64,000 bases of DNA from Mycolicibacterium chubuense NBB4 (GCF_000266905.1 NC_018027.1:2852001-2916000); one strand, 5' to 3'; positions 40,319-49,371 are shown, counted from the first letter of the stretch. Program-made: numbers and translations. The notes: generated from the sequence alone by a model not told the origin.

Positions 40319-41803
40319 GTGAACACCGATCGGCTCGATGCCGTCATCGTCGGGGCAGGCTTCGGTGGCATGGGTGCGGCAATCCAGCTCAACCGCCTCG
40401 GCTACGACGACATCGTCATCCTCGACCGCGAAGACGACCTGGGCGGCACCTGGCACGTCAACCGCTACCCGGGGCTCACCGTCGATGTGCCGTCGACCAC
40501 CTACTCCTACTGGTTCGAGCCCAACCCCTACTGGTCGCGCCTCTACGCGCCGGGGGCGGAGCTCAAGCAGTACGCCGACCACGTCGCCGAGAAGTACGGC
40601 CTGCGCCGCTACATGCGCTTCAACACCACGGTCGACGGCGCCCGCTGGGACGAGGACTCGCAGACCTGGCTGGTGTCGCTGTCGGGCGGCGAGACCCTGC
40701 GCACCCGCTTCCTGATCCTCGCCACGGGCTACCTGTGCCAGCCGAAGACGCCCGACATCCCGGGTATCGAGGACTTCGGCGGCACGGTGCTGCACGCCCA
40801 GGAATGGGATGACGCCTACTCACTCGAGGGCAAAAAGGCCGCGATCATCGGCACCGGCTCCACCGGTGTCCAGCTCATCCCGAAGCTGGCCGAGGACGTC
40901 GACGAGCTCACCGTCTACCAGCGCACCCCGATCTGGGTGATGCCGAAATTCGACGTGGCCTTCGGCCCCGCCGCGCAGCGGCTGTTCGCCCGGTTCCCGG
41001 TCACCCAGCGGCTTCTGCGGATGTCCAGCGACCTCTTCATGGACCTGATGGTGACCATCGCGATGTGGAAGTTCCGCCAGTTCCGGCCGGTGAACAGCGC
41101 CGCGGCCCGGATCGGCGCCCTGCACCGGTTCCTCGCGATCCGCGACAAGGGGCTGCGCCGCAAGCTCACCCCGAACTACGACTTCGGCTGCAAGCGCCCC
41201 ACGCTGTCGAACACGTACTACCGCACGTTCACCAAGCCGCACGTGCACCTGGAGACCGCCGGTATCGAGCGGATCGAACCCGACGGCATCGTCGGCCGCG
41301 ACGGCACCAAGCGCGTGATCGACACCCTGGTGCTGGCCACCGGGTTCGACGTGTGGGAGTCCAATCTGCCCGCCATCCCGGTGATCGGCAGGGAAGGGCG
41401 CGATCTCGGGAAGTGGTGGCGGGAGAACCGGTTCCAGGCCTACGAGGGCATGACGGTGCCGCTGTTCCCGAACATGCTCACTCAGGCGAGCCCGTACGCG
41501 TGGGTCGGCATGTCGTGGTTCGACACCGTGGAATACCAGATGCGGCACATGAATCGGCTGCTCGGCGAGCTGCAGCGGCGTGGAGCCGAGACGTTCGAGG
41601 TGACCGAAGAGGCCAACGCCCGGTTCCTGGACCGGATGCTGACCCTGCTCGACGACTCGGTGTTCCACCTCGGCGACTGCGTGAACTCACGGTCGTACTG
41701 GTTCAACAGCTCCGGCGAAGCGCCGTTGTTCCGTCCGACCTCGATCCGCCAGGCCGTCAAGGAGCAGGACCGGTTCCCATTGAGCGACTACGCCATCGCG
41801 TGA
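40319..41803 (+). CDS. Flavin-dependent Baeyer-Villiger-type monooxygenase (copy 1)
   Basis: 494 residues. The FAD dinucleotide loop GAGFGG is at 12-17, the NADPH loop GTGSTG at 178-183, and between them FGGTVLHAQEWD (153-164) fits the Baeyer-Villiger fingerprint FxGxxxHxxxW(P/D). These enzymes insert oxygen next to a ketone using FAD, NADPH and O2. The start is GTG 40319. It heads a run with a P450 (58-base gap) and an SDR (35-base gap), together suitable for hydroxyl-to-ketone-to-ester oxidation. A second, very similar copy lies at 47721-49208 on the other strand. Tailoring of the polyketide or sterol/ketone catabolism are both possible. Confidence 0.9.
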   Translation: MNTDRLDAVIVGAGFGGMGAAIQLNRLGYDDIVILDREDDLGGTWHVNRYPGLTVDVPSTTYSYWFEPNPYWSRLYAPGAELKQYADHVAEKYGLRRYMRFNTTVDGARWDEDSQTWLVSLSGGETLRTRFLILATGYLCQPKTPDIPGIEDFGGTVLHAQEWDDAYSLEGKKAAIIGTGSTGVQLIPKLAEDVDELTVYQRTPIWVMPKFDVAFGPAAQRLFARFPVTQRLLRMSSDLFMDLMVTIAMWKFRQFRPVNSAAARIGALHRFLAIRDKGLRRKLTPNYDFGCKRPTLSNTYYRTFTKPHVHLETAGIERIEPDGIVGRDGTKRVIDTLVLATGFDVWESNLPAIPVIGREGRDLGKWWRENRFQAYEGMTVPLFPNMLTQASPYAWVGMSWFDTVEYQMRHMNRLLGELQRRGAETFEVTEEANARFLDRMLTLLDDSVFHLGDCVNSRSYWFNSSGEAPLFRPTSIRQAVKEQDRFPLSDYAIA

Positions 41804-41861
41804 ACGCGTCGCGCATGTGCGAGGCGATCACCCACAAGCACCAGCAGTAAAGGGGTAGAAC

Positions 41862-43232
41862 ATGGCAACGGAGACTTCCGACCCGGTTCGGCTGCCGCCG
41901 GGGCCGCGCTGGCCGAAGTTGGTGCAGGGCGCCGTCGTCCTCGCGCTGCGCTACCAGTCGATCGCCGCCCTCGGCCGCAAGTACGGCCCGTCGTTCACGC
42001 TGAGCCTGCCCGCACTCGGCCATGCCGTCGTGGTCAGCGACCCGGTGCTGGTCAAGGACCTGTTCAGCACCAGCCGGGAGCTGATCGGACGTCCGAAGCA
42101 GAACCTCGGCAAGGAAGTCCTCGGCGAGGGGTCGATCTTCAACCTCGAGGGCGAGGCGCTGCAGGCCCGCCGCAAGATCCTGCTGCCGCCGTTCCACGGC
42201 AAGAGCATGCGCTCCTACGAGCGGATCACCGAGGAGGAGGTGCGCCGGGAGATCGCGACCTGGCCCGAGGGCGTCGAGTTCGAGACGCTCGAGCCGATGA
42301 CCCGCATCACCCTCAACACGATCCTGCGCGCCATCTTCGGCGCCGAAGGCCCGGCGCTGGACAAGCTGCGCGTGCTGATCCCGGCGGCGGTCAACTTCGG
42401 GTCCCGCCTCGCGCTGGCGCCGTCGGTGGTGAAGAAGGATCTCGGGTCCTGGAGCCCGGGCGGCCGCTTCGTCAAGTTCAAGCGCGAGGTCGACGACATC
42501 ATCTTCTCGCTGATGAGCGAGGCGCGCTCGGACCCGAAGTTCGCCGAACGCTCCGATGTGCTGTCACTGCTGTTGCAGGCCCGCTACGACAATGGGGAGC
42601 CGCTGTCGGACCGGCACATCGCCGACGAACTGCTGACCCAACTCGTCGCCGGCCACGAGACCACGTCGACCCAGCTGTCCTGGGCCATCGAGCGCATCCG
42701 CCGCCATCCGTCGGTGCTGACGCGGCTGACCGAGGAGGTCGACGCCGGCGGGGGTGAGTACATGCAGGCCGTCCTCGCCGAGGTCCAACGCACCCGCCCC
42801 GTCCTCACCGCCGCGCTGCGCCGGACCAAGAAACGGATTCGCATGGGGGAGTGGGTGATTCCGGAGGACACCATCGTGATGGCCAGCACGCAGCTGGCCA
42901 TGGCGGCGGAGAACAGCTTCCCCGACGCGGCAGCGTTCAAGCCCGAACGCTTCGTGGGTCAGGCGCCCAACCCCTTCGCCTGGATTCCGTTCGGCGGCGG
43001 CATGATGCGCTGCATCGGAGCCTCCTTCGCCACCATGGAGATGGAAGTGACGCTGCGGACCATCCTCGGCGAATTCCAGATCGAGCCCACCAACGCACCC
43101 GACGAACGGATCCACACCCGCGGCGTCACCGTCGCCCCCGGGCGCGGCGGTCGAATAGTGGTGCACCGGCGGACGACCGGGCCCGCCCACACCTCCGATT
43201 CGGTGCCCGCGGGCGAGCACACCACCGCGTAG
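41862..43232 (+). CDS. Cytochrome P450
   Basis: 456 residues. All P450 landmarks are visible: the Pro-rich LPPGPRWPK near the N-terminus, the oxygen-binding I-helix AGHETTS at 263-269, ExxR at 307-310 (EVQR), PERF at 361-364, and the haem loop FGGGMMRCIG with the cysteine ligand Cys384. There is no membrane anchor, so it is soluble and needs separate ferredoxin and reductase, which are not next to it. By its PPGP start and MMRCIG loop it resembles the CYP135-138 group of mycobacterial P450s; substrates of these are mostly unknown. It is likely in one transcript with the monooxygenase before it and the SDR after it. Confidence 0.93.
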   Translation: MATETSDPVRLPPGPRWPKLVQGAVVLALRYQSIAALGRKYGPSFTLSLPALGHAVVVSDPVLVKDLFSTSRELIGRPKQNLGKEVLGEGSIFNLEGEALQARRKILLPPFHGKSMRSYERITEEEVRREIATWPEGVEFETLEPMTRITLNTILRAIFGAEGPALDKLRVLIPAAVNFGSRLALAPSVVKKDLGSWSPGGRFVKFKREVDDIIFSLMSEARSDPKFAERSDVLSLLLQARYDNGEPLSDRHIADELLTQLVAGHETTSTQLSWAIERIRRHPSVLTRLTEEVDAGGGEYMQAVLAEVQRTRPVLTAALRRTKKRIRMGEWVIPEDTIVMASTQLAMAAENSFPDAAAFKPERFVGQAPNPFAWIPFGGGMMRCIGASFATMEMEVTLRTILGEFQIEPTNAPDERIHTRGVTVAPGRGGRIVVHRRTTGPAHTSDSVPAGEHTTA

Positions 43233-43267
43233 GGCGGCGCGCCGCCGGCCATGGGTATCCTTCGACA

Positions 43268-44107
43268 ATGCCTTTGAGCGTGCCCGGAAAAGTCGCGCTG
43301 GTCACCGGCGGTGCGTCCGGGATCGGCGCGGCGATCGCCACCGAGCTCGCCGACGGCGGCGCCGAGGTGTGGATCGCGGATCGCCAGGCCGACCTGGGCG
43401 ACGAGTTGGCCGCGCGACTGCGTGCGCGGGGCGCCACGGCCCACGCCATCGAGCTGGATGTGCGGAGCTATCCCGCCTTCGAACAGGCCGTGGCGGACGT
43501 GGTCGACACCTCCGGCCGCATCGATTACCTGTTCAACAACGCCGGCATCGGCATCGGCGGCGAGATCGACACGTTCAGCATCGACGACTGGAACAACATC
43601 ATCGACGTGAACCTGCGCGGCGTCGTCAACGGCATCCAGGCGGCGTATCCCGTCATGATCCGGCAGGGCTCCGGCCACATCGTCAACACCGCGTCGCTGG
43701 CCGGGCTCATCACGATGACCGCGCAGGCGGGCTACTCGGCGACCAAGCACGCCGTCGTCGCGTTGTCCAAGACGTTGCGACTCGAGGCCGAGCGCCACGG
43801 CGTGTCGGTGTCGGTGCTGTGCCCGGGCGTCGTGCGGACACCGATCCTGGCCGGAGGCCGCTACGGGTACAACACCACCGTCGACTCCGAGGAGATGCGC
43901 AAACTCGGCGAGAAACTCCGCCCGATCTCACCGGAGGCGTTCGCGGCCCGCTCGCTGAAGGCGGTCGTGCGGGGCGACGCGATCATCGTCGTCCCGCGGC
44001 GGTGGAAACTCCTCTGGTATCTGGAGAGGCTTTCGCCGGCGCTGTCGATGCGGGTGGCGAAGGAGTCGCTCAAGCGCACCCGCGCAGTCGCGCCGGTGGA
44101 CCGCTGA
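43268..44107 (+). CDS. Short-chain dehydrogenase/reductase
   Basis: 279 residues, classical SDR. Cofactor loop TGGASGIG at 14-21, NNAG motif (NNAGIGIGG), catalytic Ser in NTASLAG and the YSATK pair, followed by CPGVVRTP. The Asp after the second strand (ADRQAD) favours NAD over NADP. The basic C-terminal segment (RRWKLLWYLERLSP) is common in mycobacterial membrane-associated SDRs. It probably oxidises a hydroxyl or reduces a ketone in the same pathway as the adjacent monooxygenase and P450. Confidence 0.9.
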   Translation: MPLSVPGKVALVTGGASGIGAAIATELADGGAEVWIADRQADLGDELAARLRARGATAHAIELDVRSYPAFEQAVADVVDTSGRIDYLFNNAGIGIGGEIDTFSIDDWNNIIDVNLRGVVNGIQAAYPVMIRQGSGHIVNTASLAGLITMTAQAGYSATKHAVVALSKTLRLEAERHGVSVSVLCPGVVRTPILAGGRYGYNTTVDSEEMRKLGEKLRPISPEAFAARSLKAVVRGDAIIVVPRRWKLLWYLERLSPALSMRVAKESLKRTRAVAPVDR

Positions 44108-44200
44108 GAACCCGGGGGCAAACACGGCGAGCGCGGCGGTCCACCTGTAACGAACGCCGGTGGGGCCCGCGATGTCCCAGTGACCGCCCACCGCGAAGGG

Positions 44201-44227
44201 CGCCGGACCTGCGGACGGGGTCCGGCG
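44201..44227 (+). terminator. Possible terminator hairpin after the SDR
   Basis: CGCCGGACC (44201-44209) pairs perfectly with GGTCCGGCG (44219-44227) across nine bases. It lies 94 bases after the SDR stop. There is no T-tract, which is usual for mycobacterial terminators. The rest of the 404-base gap (44108-44511) holds no gene; its last part is the promoter region of the next gene. Confidence 0.4.
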
Positions 44228-44466
44228 AAGATCGGCCGCCGGGAAGCGAGATCCGCGACCCGTTCGCTTTCCGCCCGCCCGCACGTGTCGCGCCGGCCCG
44301 CGCGCAAACCCCTGTGCTGGGACGAGGACGCCGAGCGAATGACTTCGGGAATGTCACGAATCTATGGATTACTCAGCTCACAGCACCTTCCGACTGTGAT
44401 ATACAGTGTCGGGAACTAGACACGCCTCGGGGGGCGCGAGTTCACAGCAACCTTAGTCCGACAATA

Positions 44467-44482
44467 TTTACTCATCAGTAAA
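44467..44482. promoter_or_regulatory. Operator-like inverted repeat before the secreted Thr-rich protein
   Basis: TTTACT-CATC-AGTAAA is a perfect 6-base dyad with a 4-base centre, 29 bases before the ATG at 44512 and just before the ribosome site GAGAGGGG. AT-rich arms in GC-rich DNA make a regulator site likely. About 70 bases further upstream TGTGATATACA (around 44395-44405) could hold the -10 box, which would place the dyad in the leader. No regulator gene is nearby. Confidence 0.4.
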
Positions 44483-44511
44483 GCTGCTGGTCAACCGAGA
44501 GGGGCCCGTCA

Positions 44512-46083
44512 ATGCGTCTAGGAATGAAGCCGCTGGCAATGAGCAGCGCTGCTCTCGTGGGAGCCAGCGTGATCGCCATTTCGCCCGCGCTGACGCCGCC
44601 GCTCCCGGAGCATGCGAAGGCTCAGCTGAGTGACGTCGCGGTGCAGTTGGCGGCGAATTCGATCGCGAACATCCCCCTCAATCTCTTCCACATCCTGGCG
44701 GACATCCCGATCAACCAGCTGAACGGCCTCAACGCGGCCTCCGCGTCTCTGGAGGGTTCCGGCAACTGGTGGCTCTACGGCCCCAACAACGCGCTGGGCT
44801 GGGACCAGATGGACTACGCGAAGGCGATCGGCTTCACCCAGATGCTCACGCCCATCCCCGAGGTGGCGCAGGCGCAGGCCGACCAGATCAACGCGATCAT
44901 GGCGCGAAACTTCCCGATGACCCGCTCCTGTACCGGCATCCCCGGACCGTGCTCCGACCCGTATTACTTCACGGCGTACTTCACCACGCCCCTGAAGGAA
45001 GCGCTGTTCGGGTACTCGTACCACTTCGGCCCCGTGTACAACAGCATCGACCCCAACCTCGAGATGCCGTGGTCGAACCAGACGCTGACCTACGACCCCT
45101 TTGGCCCCGCCAAGGCCCTGTGGGACGCTCTGACCAAGACGCCCGACCCGAACTGGCAGTACCAACAGCCGAACTTCCAGGATCAGCTGCAGGCCCAGGA
45201 ACGGTTCTTGAAGGCGGTCTTCAACTCCTTCAACCCGTTCGTCCCCGGCACCTACTGCGTCCCCTGCCAGATCTTCGTCCCGGGCGCGCCGGACTCCCTG
45301 CCAGTGATCAACATCTTCGGCAATCTCTACACCTACCTGAACTGGGGTCAGAAGTTCACCAGCCAGGACTGGAACACGCCGCATCCCGAGGTGCCGGCCG
45401 CGCCCGCCCTCCAGAAACTCCCGCTCTTCTCCCCTGAGGCTCGGGCGCGCATCCGGTCCGATGCCAAGGCGTACTTCAACTGGGTCTTCAAGGGCGGTCC
45501 GCAGCCGCAGCCTGAGATGGAACCGCCGCACAACTGGCCGGCGATCCCCGGGCCGTCCAGCACAGTCGACACCACTGCAGTCGCGGCCAGCACCGTGAAC
45601 TCCAATGCGACGGTCGACAGCACCGCGACGGTGACCGAAACCAAGCAGAAGCCCGCGCATTCGCTGTTCAACCTGAATCTGGGTAGCGCCGCCAAGGGCG
45701 CTTCGGCCGCCGACACTACGACGACCGGTACCGACACCACGACGACCAGTACCGACACGACAACGACCGGTACCGACACCACGACGACCAGTACCGACAC
45801 CACGACGACCGGTACCGACACCACGGCCGGCGCAGCCGACGGCTCGCAGGATCAGGCGCCGAAAACCACGCGGAACCCGTTCAAGCCGTGGGGCTCGTCC
45901 AAGCAGCGGGACGACTCGACGGACTCGAGTGCCACGGATTCGAAGAAGTCCGAGTCGACCGACAGCGCCGGCTCCGCCGATTCGTCGAAGAAGTCGGACT
46001 CCGACAAGAAGTCCTCGGGCACCGACAAGAAGCAGTCCGACTCGTCCAGCAAGCAGTCCTCGTCGGGCAAGCACGCGGCCTGA
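44512..46083 (+). CDS. Secreted mycobacterial protein of unknown function with Thr/Ser-rich repeat tail
   Basis: 523 residues. A signal peptide is likely: basic start, hydrophobic stretch ALVGASVIAISPAL, then a probable cut before residue 35. The folded part (about 35-330) is rich in Trp, Tyr, Pro and Asn, with a Cys pair around RSCTGIPGPCS and another in YCVPCQ that could form disulfides. I recognise no catalytic motif. Similar secreted proteins, often several per genome, occur in mycobacteria, without known function. After 350 the chain becomes low complexity: a seven-residue repeat (TTTTGTD/TTTTSTD) and then a Lys/Ser/Asp-rich end. This tail probably lies in the cell wall. It is not a PE/PPE protein. 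The ATG follows GAGAGGGG. Confidence 0.8.
   Translation: MRLGMKPLAMSSAALVGASVIAISPALTPPLPEHAKAQLSDVAVQLAANSIANIPLNLFHILADIPINQLNGLNAASASLEGSGNWWLYGPNNALGWDQMDYAKAIGFTQMLTPIPEVAQAQADQINAIMARNFPMTRSCTGIPGPCSDPYYFTAYFTTPLKEALFGYSYHFGPVYNSIDPNLEMPWSNQTLTYDPFGPAKALWDALTKTPDPNWQYQQPNFQDQLQAQERFLKAVFNSFNPFVPGTYCVPCQIFVPGAPDSLPVINIFGNLYTYLNWGQKFTSQDWNTPHPEVPAAPALQKLPLFSPEARARIRSDAKAYFNWVFKGGPQPQPEMEPPHNWPAIPGPSSTVDTTAVAASTVNSNATVDSTATVTETKQKPAHSLFNLNLGSAAKGASAADTTTTGTDTTTTSTDTTTTGTDTTTTSTDTTTTGTDTTAGAADGSQDQAPKTTRNPFKPWGSSKQRDDSTDSSATDSKKSESTDSAGSADSSKKSDSDKKSSGTDKKQSDSSSKQSSSGKHAA
45715..45830 (+). repeat. 21-base tandem repeat coding for a Thr-rich heptapeptide
   Basis: About five and a half copies of a 21-base unit such as GACACCACGACGACCAGTAC, alternating between Gly and Ser versions (GGT/AGT). 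The unit encodes DTTTTGT or DTTTTST. Copy number is likely to vary between strains. Confidence 0.85.
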
Positions 46084-46097
46084 CAGGTTCACCTGAG

Positions 46098-46127
46098 AGT
46101 GCACCGGCGGGAACCCGCCGGTGCACT
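46098..46127. terminator. Strong bidirectional terminator between convergent genes
   Basis: A perfect inverted repeat with 14-base arms: AGTGCACCGGCGGG, AA, CCCGCCGGTGCACT. It sits in the 66 bases between the stop of the secreted protein (plus) and the stop of the SDR (minus), so it can serve both transcripts. No T-run is present. Confidence 0.8.
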
Positions 46128-46149
46128 GTCATATGGCGGCGCGGCCGGG

Positions 46150-46938
46150 CTACCGCTTGTCGCGTTGAGCCTCGCTGAGAGCGGCGATCGTCTTGTTGCC
46201 GCCGGCGCTGCGCGCCACCTTCGCCGCCAGATCGGGCGCGAGACTGCCCAGCAGCGTGGCCACCTTCAGCGTCCACGGCGCGACGGTGACCTCGGCGAGG
46301 TTCTCGTCGATCGCGGCCAGGGTGGCGTCGGCGACGGCTTTGGCCGTGCGCGTGCCGAGGCGGGGAACCTTCACGTCCGTGTCGGCGATCATGCCCGCGT
46401 CGCGGATCGGTCCCGGAAGGATCGTCGAGACGCCGACCCCGAACGGCCGCAGATCCTCGCGCAACGCCAGCGAGAACCCCCGCAGCCCAAATTTGGTCGC
46501 GTTGTAGAGAGCCATGTGCGCCGACGCGGACTTCCCGGAGAGCGACGACATGAACACCAGGTGCCCGGTGCCCCGGGCAGCCATCTGCTCGCCGAGCACC
46601 TTCGCCATGACGATCGGGGCCCGGAGGTTCACGGCGAGCGCACGGTCGATCTGGTCGACGGAGAAGTCGGACAGCACGCCGGACGCCGGGAGCCCCGCAT
46701 TGGCCACCAGCACGTCCACCCGGCCCACGCGGGCGAGCAACCGATCCACGTCGGCGTGGTCACTCAGATCGGCGACGATCGACGTCCCGCCGCACCGGGC
46801 CGCCGCGTCCTCGAGGACTGCGCTGTTGCGGCCCGTGAGCGTGAGCTGTGCCCCGCGACCGGCCAGCGCGCCGGCCAACGCCAGCCCGATCCCTCCCGAA
46901 GCCCCTGTGAGCAATACGTGCGCGCCCTGAAGATCCAT
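46150..46938 (-). CDS. Short-chain dehydrogenase/reductase (second)
   Basis: 262 residues. Cofactor loop TGASGGIG at 11-18, VANAGLP as the NAG motif, Ser in FMSSLSG and the YNATK catalytic pair, then LPGPIRDAG. An Arg after the second strand (TGRNSA) points to NADPH. It differs from the SDR at 43268 and is more like the acyl/ketoacyl reductase SDRs. A C-terminal helix rich in Leu and Ala (TLLGSLAPDLAAKVARS) may touch membranes. It is downstream of the cutinase and monooxygenase genes on the same strand, with 59 bases between it and the cutinase, so they may form one unit. Confidence 0.88.
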   Translation of the reverse strand: MDLQGAHVLLTGASGGIGLALAGALAGRGAQLTLTGRNSAVLEDAAARCGGTSIVADLSDHADVDRLLARVGRVDVLVANAGLPASGVLSDFSVDQIDRALAVNLRAPIVMAKVLGEQMAARGTGHLVFMSSLSGKSASAHMALYNATKFGLRGFSLALREDLRPFGVGVSTILPGPIRDAGMIADTDVKVPRLGTRTAKAVADATLAAIDENLAEVTVAPWTLKVATLLGSLAPDLAAKVARSAGGNKTIAALSEAQRDKR

Positions 46939-46997
46939 GGGAGCGAGATTACGGCCTTCGGCCCGACGCCCGTGTCTTTGAGCCAGGTAGAGCGCGC

Positions 46998-47660
46998 TCA
47001 GCGGACGCGGGCCGCCACGAAATCCGCCGCCTGGTCGGTCATGCCGTTCTCGACGTAGGCGAAGTGCGCCGGCAGGCTCTTGCCCGGTGAGCAGAAGATG
47101 TCGTCCAGTGCGCACATGTCGATCGTCTTCGGCCCGAAGGTGCGACTCATCGCCGGCAGCGGTCCGCCGCCGCGCATGGTGCGCAGCGGGTTGCCGAAGA
47201 CGGCCACGGCGGCGACGTGGTCGGCCAGCCGAGGGGGCAGCGGCGTCGCGGTGAACCGGCCGGGAGGCGTCGCGTCGACGGTGATGAGATCGATGACGCC
47301 CGCACCCTGCGACATTCCGCCGAGCACCAGTTTCGTGTTCGGGCAGTTGTCGGCCATCCACTGCACCCTGGCCGACGCGTCGGCGGCACCCGCCGGAGCC
47401 GAGGTGTCGAAGTTCCACCCCGCCGGATAGTTCACCGCATACGTGCCGACCGACTGGCCGCCGACCTTGGAGCGCAGGGAATTCACCAACGCGTCGCCGA
47501 CGAAGCCGAGACCGGGATCCGCACCGGTGCCCCGAGCGAAGATCACCTCGATGTCAGGGCACGGGTCGGCCGACGCGGGGGGTGCGACGACGATCGGCAG
47601 AGTTGCGGCCACTGCCGGCAACACTGCGGCGAGAAAGCCTCGAAAACGCTCGAACAGCAT
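46998..47660 (-). CDS. Secreted cutinase-family esterase
   Basis: 220 residues, usual for mycobacterial cutinase-like proteins (Culp). A signal peptide covers about 1-31 (LPIVVAPPASA, cut before DPCP). The catalytic triad is visible: Ser117 in GGMSQGAG, Asp187 in the CALDDIFC segment and His199 in AHFAY. Four Cys (34, 106, 183, 190) match the two conserved disulfides. It should hydrolyse ester bonds of lipids outside the membrane. I chose ATG 47660 as it places the signal sequence correctly; an in-frame start 21 bases earlier is possible. Substrate is not predictable; envelope esters made by the nearby cluster are one option. Confidence 0.92.
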   Translation of the reverse strand: MLFERFRGFLAAVLPAVAATLPIVVAPPASADPCPDIEVIFARGTGADPGLGFVGDALVNSLRSKVGGQSVGTYAVNYPAGWNFDTSAPAGAADASARVQWMADNCPNTKLVLGGMSQGAGVIDLITVDATPPGRFTATPLPPRLADHVAAVAVFGNPLRTMRGGGPLPAMSRTFGPKTIDMCALDDIFCSPGKSLPAHFAYVENGMTDQAADFVAARVR

Positions 47661-47720
47661 GTATCCATGCTGGCACATCATTGCGAGTGCACGCAGTGAG
47701 ACGCCTCTGACCTGCGTGTT

Positions 47721-49208
47721 TCAGGAAAAAGCGTAGTCGCTGAGCGGGAAGTTCTCGTTCTCCCGGATGGTCTCGTTGGTCGAGGCCGGACGCACCAGCG
47801 TCTCGCCGGTCGGGCTGAAGTAGTACGACCGCGAGCGGGCGCAGTCGCCTCGCTTGAACACCGTTTTCCCGAGCTTCGACGACATCCTCTCGCGGAACCG
47901 GGTGTTCGCGTCCTCGGTGACCTCGAACACGGTGGCATTGCGCCGGTGCAGCTCACCGAACAACCGGTCCATGTGCCGCATCTGGTACTCCATGGTGTTG
48001 AAGTACGACAGACCGCTGGACGCATACGGACCGGCCAGGGTCAAGAAGTTGGGGAACGCCGGGACCGTCACTCCCTGATAGGACTGGAACCCGTTGTCGC
48101 GCCACCATTTCCCGAGATTGCGCGCGTCCCGGCCGATGACCTCGATCGCCGGGATGTTGGCTTCCCAGATGTCGAATCCGGTGCACAGCACCAGGGTGTC
48201 GATCTGAGTCTTCGTCCCGTCGCAGGCCACGATGCCGTCGGCCTCCACCCGTTCGATGCCCGAGGTCTCCAGGTGCACGCTGCGCTTGGCCAACGTGCGG
48301 TAGTACGAGTTCGAGTACGTCGGTCGCTTGCAGCCGAAGTCGTAGTCAGGGGTCAGTTTGGCGCGCAGTTCCCTGTCGCGAATCGACACGAAGCGAAGCA
48401 GCTGCGACAGATACGACGCACCGACGTTGAGCTGGCGGAAGTACTTGTAGTTGATCACCGACAGGATCATCATCACTTCGAGGTTGACGTCGGTGGTGAA
48501 CCGGAAAGCCCTCTGCAGCAAGGGAATTCGCGCGAATAGCCGGCGCAGCAACGTCGGGATCGGGAAATCGACCTTGGGCACGACGTGGATCGGGGTGCGC
48601 TGGTAGACGGTGAGCTCGGCGGCCGTCTTGCTCAGTTCGGGAATCAGCTGGACCGCGGTGGCCCCGGTGCCGATCAGCCCGATGCGCTCACCGGCGGGGG
48701 AGTACGTGTCGTCCCAGTCCATGCTGTGGATCACCCGGCCGGCGAAGTCGTCGATGCCCGGGATGTCGGGGTTGCGCGGCTGGGACAGATAACCGGTCGC
48801 GGTGATCAGGAACCGCGCCGTCAAGGTCTCGCCGCTGGAGAGCCCGACGTGCCAGACCTGCGTCTCCTCGTCCCAGTGGGCCCCGTCGACGGGGCTGTTG
48901 AAACGCATGTGCCTGCGGAGGTCGTACTTGTCGGCGACGTGGTCGGCGTAGGCCTTGAGTTCCGATCCGGGCGCATAGAGCCGCGACCAGCCCGGGTTGG
49001 GCTCGAACCAGTAGGAGTACGTGGGGGACGGGATGTCCACGGCCAGGCCGGGGTAGTGGTTGACGTACCACGTCCCGCCCAGGTCGTCCTCGCGATCCAG
49101 GATCAGGATGTTGTCGTAACCCAACCTTCTGAGCTGGATTGCAGCACCCATTCCGCCGAAACCGGCGCCGACGACGATCGCGTCGTACTGCTGGACATTC
49201 ATGGACAT
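47721..49208 (-). CDS. Flavin-dependent Baeyer-Villiger-type monooxygenase (copy 2)
   Basis: 495 residues. FAD loop GAGFGG at 14-19, NADPH loop GTGATA, and the fingerprint FAGRVIHSMDWD (FxGxxxHxxxW). It is closely similar to the enzyme at 40319 over its whole length, including REDDLGGTW, SYWFEPNP and TPDYDFGCKRPTYSN, and both end in FPLSDYA. The two are paralogues on opposite strands about 7 kb apart. ATG 49208 was chosen since GAGG lies eight bases upstream; TTG 49211 and ATG 49202 are alternatives. The cutinase and SDR follow on the same strand. Confidence 0.9.
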   Translation of the reverse strand: MSMNVQQYDAIVVGAGFGGMGAAIQLRRLGYDNILILDREDDLGGTWYVNHYPGLAVDIPSPTYSYWFEPNPGWSRLYAPGSELKAYADHVADKYDLRRHMRFNSPVDGAHWDEETQVWHVGLSSGETLTARFLITATGYLSQPRNPDIPGIDDFAGRVIHSMDWDDTYSPAGERIGLIGTGATAVQLIPELSKTAAELTVYQRTPIHVVPKVDFPIPTLLRRLFARIPLLQRAFRFTTDVNLEVMMILSVINYKYFRQLNVGASYLSQLLRFVSIRDRELRAKLTPDYDFGCKRPTYSNSYYRTLAKRSVHLETSGIERVEADGIVACDGTKTQIDTLVLCTGFDIWEANIPAIEVIGRDARNLGKWWRDNGFQSYQGVTVPAFPNFLTLAGPYASSGLSYFNTMEYQMRHMDRLFGELHRRNATVFEVTEDANTRFRERMSSKLGKTVFKRGDCARSRSYYFSPTGETLVRPASTNETIRENENFPLSDYAFS

Positions 49209-49297
49209 CAACGCTACCTCAGGGCGGATCGGGGACCGGCGTTTGAATATTAGGACGCCTAGGGGGTCTGACGCTCACCATCGCCCGGAAGACACCA

Positions 49298-49326
49298 CGA
49301 AGCCCCGGCGCCAGGCCGGGGCTTCG
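49298..49326 (-). terminator. Terminator hairpin after the PE-PPE-domain gene
   Basis: CGAAGCCCCGG and CCGGGGCTTCG form a perfect 11-base stem around a 7-base loop, 46 bases downstream of the stop at 49372 (minus strand). It separates that gene from the monooxygenase, whose own promoter should lie in 49209-49297; TAATAT on the minus strand near 49250 is a -10 candidate. Confidence 0.7.
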
Positions 49327-49371
49327 GGCGGGTGTCTGAAGACTTCAGGCAGGCCTCGAGTCCGGGGAGGG

